Shown here: positions 1-24,300 of the stretch, piece after piece
Layout of the letters: the number at the start of each line of letters is the position of its first letter
How positions within the stretch are numbered: position 1 is the stretch's first letter
From: Ectocarpus siliculosus
Lineage: Eukaryota; Sar; Phaeophyceae; Ectocarpales; Ectocarpaceae
Assembly (NCBI GenBank): GCA_000310025.1
Contig: FN648714.1
Location: 1 to 55,714 of the forward strand
Direction: 5' to 3'
DNA length: 55,714 bases
Notes under the pieces: model-generated
Told to the model about the DNA's origin: nothing
Databases searched by the model: none
The model's input: only the letters and a program-made list of their open reading frames with translations
Program-made: the position numbers and the translations under genes

Positions 1-184
1 ACATGTGCGTGCGGTGCACATGTCGATGTGTACTCGAACAAGTTCCCAAAAACAGAGCTCGCCGAAAAACTCCCAGAACGATCTGGTTCTAAAATGTGGT
101 TCTACGATACATTCTTCTGCATTTTTCGGAACTCGGAACGTTGCGTTTGTGACGAAGGGAGGAAGGGGGCGATACAGAGCAGAT

Positions 185-407
185 ATACCGAATATGACAT
201 AAGATAACACACACCCTGGACCGATTTTCAAAGCTCGATTACTCCACGACGAAGAGGATGCATAAATGAAACAATACGTTTTCGAACAGCTCTCGACGAG
301 ACGGTTCCAACGCCGCCGTTTTCGGCGCTGTGACTCTTCCTGCTGTTGAGAAATCGAGCTTTGAAAATCGGCCAAGGGGGTGTGTTATCTTGTGTCATAT
401 ACGGTAT
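185..407. mobile_element. Small inverted-repeat element (MITE-like), copy 1
   Basis: The two ends form a long imperfect inverted repeat. The left arm (185-240) contains ATAACACAC and then ACCGATTTTCAAAGCTCGAT. The right arm (352-407) carries the same text reversed and complemented with only a few differences. The core of about 110 bp has no open reading frame. A diverged second copy lies at 17182-17395 and shares both arms. Short non-coding DNA with long terminal inverted repeats and more than one copy is what a MITE looks like. No clear target duplication could be fixed because the inverted repeat runs on into TATA-rich flanks. Superfamily is unassigned. Confidence 0.75.
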
Positions 408-835
408 GTCGCCGTATATGCTGCTCGCGGTGTGTCCGACAACGCCATGAAGTCATTGCTAATGTAAGTTGTCCCAGACGCCTATTCTGTGGATAGTGGA
501 TAGGACATAGGGATTAGGGATGGGTTCGTTGAGAGTTTGAATACGTATGATACAGTAGTACTACAGGTGGTATGCGTAGAGGAGAAACAGGGCGAAAGGT
601 TCAACCGTTCAACAACCGCTCCAAAAATACCGGTCGGCGGAGAAACGTCCGAGATGTGTCTACAAAGAACGTTTGTATTGTAACACTGATCAAGCGTAGC
701 ATACAAGGAACAGCAAAGAATCTCCCAGGATAGATAGATAGGTGCGGGAGCTATATTCGCCCGGTGAAAATCAGTTCATCAGGCTCGACTGCTGGTGCTG
801 CTGCTGCGTCCAGTGGCGTGTATCCACAATACTTA

Positions 836-2652
836 CAGAACCGGCCCGCACTTAAGAATATGGCGTTAAGAATTTGAGCCTCAAAAAATCCAATTTTTAA
901 GAACTTGCCCCTAAAGAACACGTGTTCAGATCGGACCTGCTGTTAAGAATAAGAACCCCCAGTGAGGTGTACGACTGGTTCTACAGATAAGAACATATAT
1001 GACGTGACGCGGTGGCGAGAGAAGAACATACACAGCAGGAGGAGGAGGTGGGGGGGGGGGCGTTCCCAGGTTTTTGGGTAGTCGGTACCTACCTAGACTT
1101 CCCTTTCTAGATTTTTTTAAGGGTTATAATCAGGGGTACATATGCTGTATACATCGTGCCCCTGTGCCAGCGCGGAGGGTTTTTTTGTTGATGTTTCAAT
1201 TTACTCGAAGCAGCGTGTGCAGCGTGCCACGAGTTACCTGCCGTGCAGGGGGATCATGTCCCTGTCCAACCCCTTATCCCACGGGTTGTTGAAGGATCTT
1301 GGCAAACTCTCGGAGATGAAACAACGAGGACTGATTCTTGACCGTCACTTCGAGACGATCAAGGCACATGTGAAGGCGGTAAAGAGATGGACAAGTGGCT
1401 CGATCAGTCGGACAACATCGAGAGGTGGGAAACCGCGTCGCTGACAGCTTCTGACCGGCGCGTACTGATCACTCAATGGACGGGAGCGGCCATGGCAAAA
1501 CTCAACAGCAATCAGGGGTACCGACACCGCCTTTTCGAAAAGTGCGGGATGGCGATGACCGTGGACGGCTCAGGCGATGATCGAATCACCTTGGAGGGTT
1601 TGGACCAGCCGTACACCTTCGCAAACGATGAAGACTCCAGCGAGAACGAAGGAGGTTCGGAGGACGTCAGCGATGGGCCCGAGAGGCGGGAGGAGGAGGG
1701 CGCCGGAGGGCGCGAGCCGGTCGTCGGAGATGAGCGCAACGGTGCCAACAACGGGGAGGGCGTGGAGGACGCTGGATACAGCGATGAAGACGACGACGGT
1801 GAGTTTGATTGGCACTACATAGACTACAGCTTATTCATCTTTACCGTTGTTGATTGTCCTTTTTGTTCATTTTTCCTTGTGCTGTTTGGGATATTGCTGA
1901 TATTCTGTTTCCGCGTCACGTCTACGAACACATGGTGTGCTTCAGTTGAGTAACGGCGATGACACCCGTACGTTCCTTCTCGTGTTTCACGGTACCCTTT
2001 GTCGCAGACATGTCTCAATCCCAGACCGACGAGCTAGCTCTTTTGGACGAGGACGACAGCATGGACCCAGACGACCCGGAGGACGAGACGCAGGGAATGG
2101 AGATCCCGGCGGGCTTTCGCCTCCAAGAATCTACCCCCGCTGCTCTTGACAGATTGCTTTTGCAACGTGGAGTGCTTGTTAGGCTGGGCATGGGGTGGTT
2201 CGGTGGGTTGATCATTCAGCAATCTCCGCAGCGCCACCTGTACGACTACTGTGTGCAGCTGGAGGTAGACCACAGTACGCGCAAGATGAAGCTGCCCTTG
2301 GACAAGTACAGCGGAGATCCGGACGCGGCGATAGGCTCGTGGGTTTTGCTTGAGAGCGTCAGTAGGGCGGGAAAGGTACGCACCCCCAACGTCACTCTTG
2401 TGGACCAAGACGGTTGACAGTTACCCCATATGAGGGGGGTGTTTGCGGCATGAAACTCTGGGTCGAGTGCAGTTGAGAGTAGTGCACCAATTGAGCATTC
2501 GATGATGACAAAAGAACAAGAACACACCTTTTCTGGAGAACTGGACGAGGAAATAAGAACTTAGCAAATAAGAACTTGTGCTCTGCTTGGGGCAGCCAAC
2601 AAGAAGCGAGCCTCGCTCCAAATAAGAGGTTCTTAAGTGCGGGCCGGTTTTG
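836..2652 (+). mobile_element. pogo/Tc1-type DNA transposon, internally deleted, with TIRs and TA target duplication
   Basis: The ends are near-perfect 23-bp inverted repeats. The left end (836-858) starts CAGAACCGGCCCGCACTT. The right end (2630-2652) is its complement with one mismatch. Each end is flanked by TA (834-835 and 2653-2654), the duplication expected of Tc1/mariner/pogo insertions. Subterminal copies of TAAGAAC(TT) cluster at both ends (about 854-990 and 2550-2580) and could be transposase-binding sites. The 1.8-kb interior holds only the C-terminal part of a transposase, so the element looks like an internally deleted, non-autonomous derivative. Confidence 0.85.
1256..2417 (+). 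pseudogene. DDE (pogo-like) transposase, C-terminal remnant with one intron
   Basis: The first exon block ends at 1798 and the second runs 2008-2417. The donor is GTGAGT at 1799 and the acceptor is TTTGTCGCAG ending at 2007. The phase matches: a leftover G plus AC makes GAC. The motif RRVLITQW followed about 20 residues later by FEKCGMAMTVDGS resembles the tail of pogo/jerky-type DDE transposases (RILITQW...GC..T.DGS). An acidic stretch follows, then a C-terminal block (GMGWFGGLIIQQ, KLPLDKYS). Upstream, residues reading KQRGLILDRHFETI lie in another frame, and a single-base shift near 1380 separates them from the main frame. No DDE catalytic core is present. Family assignment is by resemblance; the coding nature of the two exons is well supported by phase. 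Confidence 0.65.
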
Positions 2653-3006
2653 TACAACAACAAGTGAAACGACGTGTACCGGCATTATTCATCGTCCATC
2701 CATCCGCTCTGAAAAAACTGAAACACACAAACGCGTTGCCTGGTTGAGGAATGTACATTGAGAGAGTCTCGAACTGGGGACGACGACATACTCTGTAGAC
2801 CAGACTGTTCATCCACGGACGCATGCATACGTACTTTTCATTGCTGCTGAAAATCCATGGCAACGGCAAGACTACTGGTTGGTGTTGCGTACATAAAAAG
2901 TACATCCAAAAAACACACACAGAAAGACTACCCGTTCGAGATGCCCACACACACGGTCAATGTTTTATTGCAGGGACCGAAATAGCCACACAATAAATTG
3001 AAGCAT

Positions 3007-3576
3007 TCATGATCGAGAACGTCCGCCGGTGCTTGGTACTAATCGAGTCAGCGGGGGTACAGTGGTAGCAAGCTCGGCCGACAATAAAAAAGTTTGTACG
3101 TGCCGCTGTTGTACCGACCTCTCTCTCCCGACAATTCCGCTCTCCGTGTCTACACAGGTGACATTAAGATCACCATTCATTGCATCGTCTCCGTCAATGG
3201 AGCAAGTGGTTTCAATCTCCTTCAAGGACAACGCTTCGCTTCCTGGTTGTGGGAGGGTCATCCATCCTGAGCGGCGAAAATAAAGGGAGATACAGAAGCA
3301 ATTGTCGATCGACTTGCTCTGTAAGTCCTCCAGGCACCATATATATAGTACCAACGATAGTGTTGTACACCACGGCAAGCGGAGTAGACAAGTGCATTCG
3401 GAAGGCAGGATCCCCTGAATCTCCACGCCCGCTCCAAGTCTACCGACAACTGTGTCAAAACAACGCGGTTGTTTCGCCATAAATCGGTAAGCGGCGTTAG
3501 AAGCGTGCATCAAAACGCAACATAAAGCTGCCTGGCTCCTCTGGCGAAAGGGTCGTTCATTATTCGCCGGTTCCAC
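3007..3576 (-). CDS. Unassigned 189-codon open frame
   Basis: An uninterrupted minus-strand frame of 189 codons starting with ATG. I do not recognise any domain. It has several cysteines, one short hydrophobic stretch (TLSLVLYIW) and no clear repeats. The opposite strand is also partly open here, which weakens the case. It could be a remnant of a transposon protein or a chance frame. Listed because it is the longest open frame in this 2.8-kb intergenic stretch. Confidence 0.2.
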   Translation of the reverse strand: MEPANNERPFRQRSQAALCCVLMHASNAAYRFMAKQPRCFDTVVGRLGAGVEIQGILPSECTCLLRLPWCTTLSLVLYIWCLEDLQSKSIDNCFCISLYFRRSGWMTLPQPGSEALSLKEIETTCSIDGDDAMNGDLNVTCVDTESGIVGRERSVQQRHVQTFLLSAELATTVPPLTRLVPSTGGRSRS

Positions 3577-3946
3577 TTCTACTACATACTGCTATTCTTC
3601 GGTCCGGTGTGCAAAACACGGGCGCGCTGCTGTTCCTAGGCCCGTCATTGGCAGTGTGTGGGTGTCTTTCCGACCAAGCGGATGACACCGAGAGAAAAAA
3701 CATCGCTCATGTGCGCACACCTCGGGGCATCCACACAACCGAAAGTCAAAGCCAGTTTTCCGAGTCTCCTTCCGGATAACGAAGAAGAGACTCGGCTTCT
3801 TCCGTGCCATGACAGTATTGTGCGAGGGCGCCAAGTTGGTTCATCTATCCTTCGGAATTCACGCGTGTCACCAACACGCCCCGTTCAAACCCAAAAAGTA
3901 GAGACAGACTACAGTACCTGATGAGAACTTCCCAAAGCCCCGCGCC

Positions 3947-3992
3947 CAACACCCCGCGCGTAACACCCGCGCGGACGTGCGGGGTGTTGTAC
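3947..3992. repeat. GC-rich inverted repeat (hairpin)
   Basis: CAACACCCCGC on the left is answered by GCGGGGTGTTG on the right, about 20 bases apart. A second, inner CCGCGC/GCGCGG pairing is possible. It lies outside any recognised gene and has no obvious role. Confidence 0.6.
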
Positions 3993-5687
3993 GCTTCGCT
4001 AAACCTCGCTCCGAAACATCGACAAGACTCCCTTTCTAGCTTTCTAGCGCGACAGCACAAAGTATGAAGTATGAAGTATGAAATGCTTGCTTCGCGTGCC
4101 TGTCTTCCTACTGTACAAGTGACATGTCCCCAGAGAACAAAGATCGATCGTTCACGAACGCCAACAGTACAATACCTAACGGCAGAGCGCCAATTTCCCG
4201 TAGTCCCGAGCCAATCCATGCAGTGCCATCACGGCCCTTCAAGACGCCCACCCCGACCCCCCGAACAAGTTTTGTGAAAAAGAAGATAGCTCTACCCTGG
4301 TTTCCGTTTGTCGCCCATCTACTCTCCAGGACTACATCCGGCAACCTAAATTGTCGCGAGAAGATAAATAACGTTTGCCGAATGTTCGCCTACACACTCT
4401 GAACAACACCGCCCGCACCCCCTCTACATTCCAGTCGGTGATGTCCCGCAAAAGTATTCCTAAATACCCCCCCCGCAGTCCATCCATACAGTACCCTCGC
4501 GTGCTCCTACAATAGAGACAGCTGTCCTGTCGTGCTGAGACGGCGATTGGCCCATTCGGCAGTGTGACAACATGAAAAACTACGTACGTCTTAACTATTC
4601 CTTCAGCCTACGGTGCCCCTCATGAAACAGTAAATAGCAGACACGAAACGCTAAACGAATTTCGGCAAAGGCGCCAAGCAACACAAAGTGCAGGAAACCG
4701 AGGGCAAGTCCAACAAGAAAAGTCCATCGATCTTCACTTCACATGGGATTGAAATCACCCACCCACCCACCCACCCGCCCTCCCTCCCCGGCTAAGCTAG
4801 GCTAGGCCTTTTTACCACCCGGATAAACGGGTCCTACAAGTACACTGACGAAAAAATTTCAACATGGAATGCAGCACAACAGGCCTAGACGTTGGCGGCC
4901 TGGACCTTGTCGCCAAGACGCGGCTGTACCGCCGCACGCCGCGCCAAAGGCCAATAGACCGACCGTCCGAAGAACAACAACAGAACAAACCACAGGCGAG
5001 GAAACGGAACATAAGAGAGTTGAGTGGGTTGGGGTTAGCGTAGTGCCCGAGGCGGATTCCGAGTTGAAATCGGTGAGGACACTTCGTATGAAGGACTGCG
5101 GCCGTCGAACGCCGGGTTGTCGGATACGCGGGTCGCTAAACTAAGACAGCTGTGCGACCTAGGTTGTAGTCTAAGCCATTGATTCACAACAAACGAGGGG
5201 GTGTATCTCTCGCTGCTAAACGCGTCCGTGGAGAGCTCTCCACCGCCGTGACAGAACTCCACAACGGGCGGCCATCCGGTGCCATCGCGCCCCCTGACTA
5301 GCCACGAAGTCTCCAGAAAAAGCCTCGCTGCTAGTGCGGGTGCCGTCGGAGTGTTAACGTTCAACACTTCAACACACACACAAAAAAATAAACCGTGCGA
5401 GAGGACACCCAAACCTTAACGTTGACCCTTGCGCAGAGCGATTTGCATGAAGAGTGAACGGCCCCAACAATATACCTGGTTCATCGCTCAGGATACAACG
5501 GTCTGCGGGGGGGCCTACGCTAATATTTAAGCATAAATGACCATGATCCATGCCAAACGCCCGAAACCGAATTGTAACAGCATGGTCTCCACAAGAACTC
5601 GATCGTATCAAGTCAAGGTCTACATGCCATTTGCTCCGGCCCACGAAATGGAGAAAGCGCGGAAGCATCGCGCCAAGTGCCAACCTG

Positions 5688-5690
<3 letters not shown>

Positions 5691-5736
<46 letters not shown>
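5691..5736. repeat. (CT)n microsatellite in the last RAD21 intron
   Basis: About 23 uninterrupted CT units. It starts about 40 bases after the donor of the last recognised RAD21 exon (on the minus strand it reads GA). If that donor were not used, the reading frame would continue into an Arg-Glu repeat, which is unlikely for this conserved C-terminus. Confidence 0.95.
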
Positions 5737-5745
<9 letters not shown>

Positions 5746-5774
5746 TCACGCACAAACACAAGACACGTACTCAC

Positions 5775-18549
<12,775 letters not shown>

Positions 18550-18559
18550 CTTCGCTGCT

Positions 18560-20775
18560 GATGCTGCCTGGCTCGATCACAACCAGCAGCAGCAAGTCAG
18601 TCCCGCGTCTTGCTCTTTGCTCCCGCCGTTTCCCAGCAGCTCTCCCGCTTGTGCTAGCTGCGCGCTCTCTCTCTCTCTCGCTCGCCGGTCGAGTTTCAAA
18701 ACGGTTGCTGCAGATGGGCTGACGACGAGATTTCAAAAGTCTGACGCTCGCACACCGCCGTGCGTACGTTCCTGTGGCGTTGGGTTTCGAAAACCCGACC
18801 AGCAGTGCCAGCCTATTGCTCCCCTCTGCCAAACGCACGCGTAGCCCGATCCCGACAAGTAGAGCGGGTGTGTTTATCGCGCGGGTGCGGTGCTATGACG
18901 AGGATGCCGGCTCTTTTGTCTTCACCGCCGGCTGCTTCACCTGCCGAAATCTCGTCTGCGTCGCCCCTATCGGAGGGGCTCCGTGGCCACGAAATACAAA
19001 GACCAATTATAACCAGAAACGGGTATACCCGTGGGTACTTTATCACCATGTAGGGTACACTTCGAAATCAACACGCTTGCACCCCCAGGCTGTCAGCTGA
19101 TTGGCCGAAAAGCCATCGTACCCATTTCTGAAGAAAACTCCATCGGGTAAAACTTCCGCTGGAATTAGGACCCTCTGGTGTGACCGATATTGGTTGCTGG
19201 TTTACCCGGAAGAGGTCGATTTTGTACCCAGAAATGGCAATGGTCATACAATCCCGGCGCCCGACGCTCTAGCATAAAACCCGCAGAAAAAACCGTGTAC
19301 CGCATATACCGTGCACTGGGCACCGCCTCATAGGATACCGGCCCCTCTCGACAGAGGGTCGGACTCGCTTGACGCGCGAGTTCGTTCGGTTGTGGTGCTG
19401 ATCAGTAAAAGCACAGAGAGAGAGAGAGGCACACAGAGAGAGAAAATCGGGCACGAGCTGCCTCGTGCATCATGCTTCCGAGGCACAGGACACGGGACAC
19501 ACAGCGGTTTGTTGGTTTCGCCGCGATCTACGGCGGATGCTGTCGGAGATTGGTGTCGTGTTGATTACTCAAGTGTACCCGGAAATGGTGATAATCCACC
19601 CGGGTTTCCCGTTTCTGGATACTTTTCTGTGGGGCTTCTCAGCAAGGAGGGGTTGATCGCTTACTGATGCCACTCTGCACTGTAGTACTTGAATTTCTCC
19701 CCCACGTGTGTGGTGCGTAGTAGGCTGCCAAGATTGAGTCGGCGGTCGCCCGCCAGAGAAGACGGCGCGGCCACCCGAAACGTTGGTAAACCCAAAGAAT
19801 GCAACCGGCAGCGCAGAAACACGAAAGTGTACGGTAGGGTGTCGGGGAACATCCCGTTGTTCCAATGAGAGAAGCGAGCACTCGAACATGTTGCCGTGAT
19901 GTCGGGAATCACTCGGTGTCTGTTCCTAGGCAGCGCAACGGCGTACCCTTCTTGGTGGCAGCAGCAACTATATTCCTGTCGTAAAGGTCAATCAATGCCA
20001 CGAATGAAATGCAAGGACGAGAACACTCGGTATACTAGCACGCCCCTGAGAACCATATGCACCCCTGTAGGTCGTTTGCATTTCACTTCAAAAACGTTAG
20101 AATCTGTCATCAGGCAAGTAAGTGCACTATTGTAGACTACTTGTTGGAAACGAAAAAAACGTCTGCGACGTACAGTACATCCTCCAGTACCCACCGGAAT
20201 GTAATGAACCCGCGTTGCTCAATCCTGAGGGTGAGGACAATGGCTGACTCTTTCGGAGATTTTCACCCTCAGATCACTCTCATCCCGTTCTATTTTCAAA
20301 CGGTGACACTGTGACTTCATTCAGAAACCTCCATGAAACTATCGGCGTTTACAGTAGGTTTGCACCGACTTGCGTTGCACCGCTGAAAGCATGCGGCGAG
20401 TCTCCGTGGAGGTTCCTCTTGAAGTGAAAGTCTACAGACGGAAGAAAATTCTTGCGAGCTCTCTATTGGTAAATCCTCCTGCATCGACATGGAGGGCTAG
20501 GCTTGTGTAACACTTCCGCGTGAGCAACGCATTTGAGCAAGGACTCATCACGGAAACTATTGCAACGACAGGATGACATGAGTACTTCACGTGGTAGCCC
20601 GGTGTTGTCGTCGAGATATGCTTGTTTCATTCTTCACTGTGGCGGCCGCCGAGCAAAACCAGGGTCGTTGCACACATAGGACCCTCGGGCGGAAATTCTA
20701 ATATGCCTACTTCGCTTCTTTGCTTTCAAGTGCACCCGGTGCGATGGGGTCTCCCATACATTCTACAGTTTTCCA
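18560..20775. other. RAD21 upstream region and intergenic DNA
   Basis: This includes the RAD21 5' flank (promoter and leader not resolvable by eye; no TATA box at a convincing distance), a CT-rich tract near 18666-18680, the inverted-repeat element at 19013-19618 and unassigned sequence. Short open frames occur on both strands but none shows a known domain or splice continuity. Confidence 0.45.
19013..19618. mobile_element. Inverted-repeat element, ~600 bp, non-coding
   Basis: The left arm (19013-19062) contains CCAGAAACGGG, TTATCACCAT and GGGTACACTT in that order. The right arm (19571-19618) has the same three blocks in inverted order (AAGTGTACCC, ATGGTGATAA, CCCGTTTCTGG). The arms are about 50 bp with scattered mismatches. 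The interior has no convincing coding sequence. It is probably a non-autonomous DNA transposon; superfamily and target duplication are unclear. Confidence 0.65.
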
Positions 20776-21185
20776 AAACGACCCATGGGACTCCCATGGG
20801 TCACCCATGGGCTGCCCATGAGCAGCCCATGGGAAGCCCATGGGCGGCCAATGAGAGCCCTTCAACCGAACCAGTGTACTCCTAAACAACAGATTATCTG
20901 CTTTGGAACGGGCACTATTGCGGCCATGGCTCTAACGCTAACTCTAACCCCAAGCCCACACGATACGTGCTAAGTTGGCGGTGGTGGCTAAGTTCTAGCT
21001 TGATGTGCAGGTGCCTAAGTTCTAGGTTGAAGTGCCCACGGTGGGCACTTGATGGGCCGCCCATGGGCAGCCCATGTGCGGCCCATGAAATGCCCAAGAA
21101 GTGCTTATTGTCGGCCCATGGATGAGCCATGCCCATGGGCGGCCCATTGGATGACCCATGGGTGTCCCATGGGCGTTTTGGCAAA
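20776..21185. repeat. CCATGG-centred palindrome array A (GCCCATGGGC type)
   Basis: Two sub-clusters (about 20780-20860 and 21045-21180) carry repeated CCCATGGG cores, mostly as GCCCATGGGC or ACCCATGGG(T). Units are about 10-15 bp apart. The spacer between the sub-clusters holds a repeated CTAAGTTCTAG motif and a degenerate CTAAC series. The units are self-complementary, so open frames appear on both strands; these are by-products. Confidence 0.85.
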
Positions 21186-21399
21186 ACTATCAGTGATCGA
21201 TAATGGAGGTCCGTGGGGGGGGTTGGGGGCTCTAATTTGTACCATATAGTTGCGCAAGGGGCACCGCGGATATAAAACCCTCCGCAGTAGCGGGGTCAAT
21301 GGCATATTTTCGTGAACGAAGCCCCCTATAAAAATTCCTATATGACAGAAATCGAAATTGTCCTCCGGCGGGGGGGGGGGGGGGGGGCCCATGTGTCCG

Positions 21400-24300
21400 G
21401 AATGTTTTTCCACGTAGACCCTTGGTTGATGAACGCCTCATGGCCATGAGGTTTGAGATGACGGGCCACCGCGGAGCTGTCAACTGCGTTGCTGCGTACG
21501 CGGCCCAAACGAGGTCGCCGCCACCGAGAGCAAGACAGAGTTCTGGGGAAAACTTGACAGTCTCGTGCGGAAGATTCCCTCCAAAGAGTGCGTGTATATC
21601 CTGATGGATGCCAATGCTCGGACGGGAGAGAGGATGGACGAGGAGGACGTAGGCGTCATGGAGATACACGGGCGTGATGAGCTAAACGAGAATGGCCGGG
21701 TACTGCTGACTTTCACAGCGGAGTACAAGCTAGCACTCGCGAACACGTTCTTCGAGACAAGCAAGGGCGGAATATGGCACACCTACAACGGTGCGTCAGG
21801 GACCGACCGTTGGCGCCTCGACTACATTCTAACGCCGCAGGCATAATGCGGCCGAGTGTTTGACATGGTTGTCATCCCCTAGCCGGTATACCCAGTCAAG
21901 GCGGACTCAGACCACAACATGGTGATAGCCACCGTCAACCTCGGTGGCTGGCTTGCCCACAACCGAGCAGTCCGGACCAAACCGAAACAGAAGCAGTTCG
22001 ACCGACGGGAACTGCAGGTCGAAGAAACGCGATGGGAGGTGACTACGCGGTTCCTCCTCAACCTCGACCAACGGCAGGGCGAACGAGCGACCACCACCCC
22101 GGAGAAGGCGACCGAGTTCACCAATGCTCTCCTCGAAGCGGCGAAGGCTATACTATCCGAGGAACTGCGGAAACGACGCACGCAGGAATGGTGTGAGACC
22201 CCTGAGACAAGCGCAGCATTGGAGGAGGCCCTCACCACACGGCGGGAAGCGCGCCGAGCGATGAAGGACACGCCGAACACAACATCGTGGAGGGTCCTCA
22301 AAGCAGCGTGTAAGGGAGTGGCCGAAGCAGTCGAAACGGGGATATATGCCCACCTGGACAGATATGTGACGGAACTCGAAGCGATCTACAAGGACCGCGA
22401 TATGAGAGGTCTCTACCAACACCTCAAGAGATCAGTGGGGCTCAGTGGGAGACAAGCGGGAGGACAGCAGCCCGTTGTGGACGAGAATGGCGTGCTGCGC
22501 CGAAGAAAGAACGACATCCTCCAGCGATGGGCGAGGTTCTTCGGCACCCTCCTCAACACCAAGTCCCCCACCCTGAGCCCAGACATCATCGAACAAGTGA
22601 CGCAGCGACCGGCGACACGTGCCACTCGACGCTTGGGAGCGGTGCCAGACCTCGAGGAAGTGGAACGGGCAACGAAAGGACTGCAGAACTGGAAGGCACC
22701 AGGCAATGACTTCCTCCCTGCAGAATTGCTCAAGATCGACGTCGACGACGAGAAACCTATCGTCCTGGAGCACCTCCGTGACATCCTCGTTGAGGTGTGG
22801 AACGGAGGAGAGATGCCCCAAGAGTGGAAGGATGCAACCATCAAGGTGTTGTACAAGAAGGGTGACCGGTCTACCTGCAACAACTTCAGGGGGATCTCGC
22901 TCCTATCTCATGTAGGCAAGGTCCCCATCAAGATCATCACCAACCGTCTAAGCGCCTTCTGCGAAACCAACACCATCCTCCCGGAGGAACAATGCGGGTT
23001 CCGACCCGCGCGATCCACCATCGACATGCTGTTCGTCGTGCGCCGACTTCAGGAGTTGGGGCGGAGAAAGAAAATACCACTTTACATGTGCTTCGTCGAC
23101 CTGAAGAATGCGTATGATTCGGTGGACCGAGAGCTGCTGTGGAAGGTCCTGGCCAGGGCCGGGATTCCTGATGAGATGATCGCCGTCATCCGCCAATTCC
23201 ACAACGGAGTGCGGGCCCAGGTGCGCATGGATGACGGAGAGTTTTCGGCCTGGTTCTGGGTCACACACGGCCTACGACAAGGGTGTGTGCTGTCCCCACT
23301 GCTGTTCAATATCTTCTTCGCCGCGGCCATCGAGGTCGTTGCCATTCGATTCAGCGAGGATGATGTTATTCTGAAGAACCTCGTGTACCTGGAGGAGGAG
23401 ACGGGAGCGGGGGCGAGGACACCACTTGACCGAGTGCGGAGGGTGGAATAGGGGATGCTGTATGCCGATGACGCCGGCGTCGTATCGAGGTCTGCCGAAG
23501 GACTGGCGAGAATGATGACCGTCATCGTGGAGGTGTTCGGGGAGTTCGGGCTGACGGTATCGGAGAAGAAGACGGAGACGCTCCTGATGAGCGCAAAGGA
23601 GAAGGAACACAACAACACCACCGCCCCCCCCGCCACCACCGCTGATCATCGAGGCAGCAGGGCAGAGGTATACCCAGACGCCTGAATTCCGGTACCTAGG
23701 TGGCCTCGTCAACGAACATGGCGACCTCACCCGTGAGATCAATCACCGGAGCAGAGCAGCGGGGGCATGCGTCAGGAGATATGGTCAGGAGCTCTTCGAC
23801 AGGCCGAAAGCACCGTTCCGACTCAAGACGGGCCTGCTCCAGGCCGAGGCGATGGAGGCACTGCTGTACGGCTGCATGACTTGGACCCCACGTCAAGACC
23901 ATTACAGGACGTTGCGGACGTACACCACCGACTGCTCCTGCGAGTTATCGGTTACCAACGCAAGAAGGACACCTACCGGCAGCTTTCCTACGCCCAGACA
24001 CTGAAGAGGGTAGAGTGCCAAAGCGTGGAAACCACGATTCGGCAACGGCGCCAGCTGTTCGCGGGAGCGCTGCAAGGAAGCCAGACGGACGACTCCCGAA
24101 ACGGGTGATGCTTGGCGAGCTGGGGGGGGGGGAGGGCCCAGGCAGGGGGAAACCGGAGCAAAACTGGCAGATGTGCCTACAAGACGGCCTCAAGATGTTC
24201 GAAGCAGAGCACGGATCTACGGACGCCGAGCCATGCTTCTTCGGAGTCCCGGAAACAACCTGGATGGAAGCAGCGAAGGTGGACAGGGGGGTACCGTGGC

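Larger units (their letters stand above)
2655..5480. other. Intergenic stretch without a recognised gene
   Basis: This lies between the pogo-type element and the 3' end of RAD21. It contains scattered short open frames on both strands, none with a recognisable domain or splice pattern. The longest is a 189-codon minus-strand frame (see 3007-3576). A GC-rich hairpin lies near 3947-3992. A CCCA-type run sits at 4758-4780. The 3' untranslated region of RAD21 probably lies at its right end. Confidence 0.5.

Noticed and set aside
21879-23742. Long minus-strand frames opposite the LINE
   Set aside because: They are antisense shadows of the reverse-transcriptase frame, which has all catalytic motifs on the plus strand.
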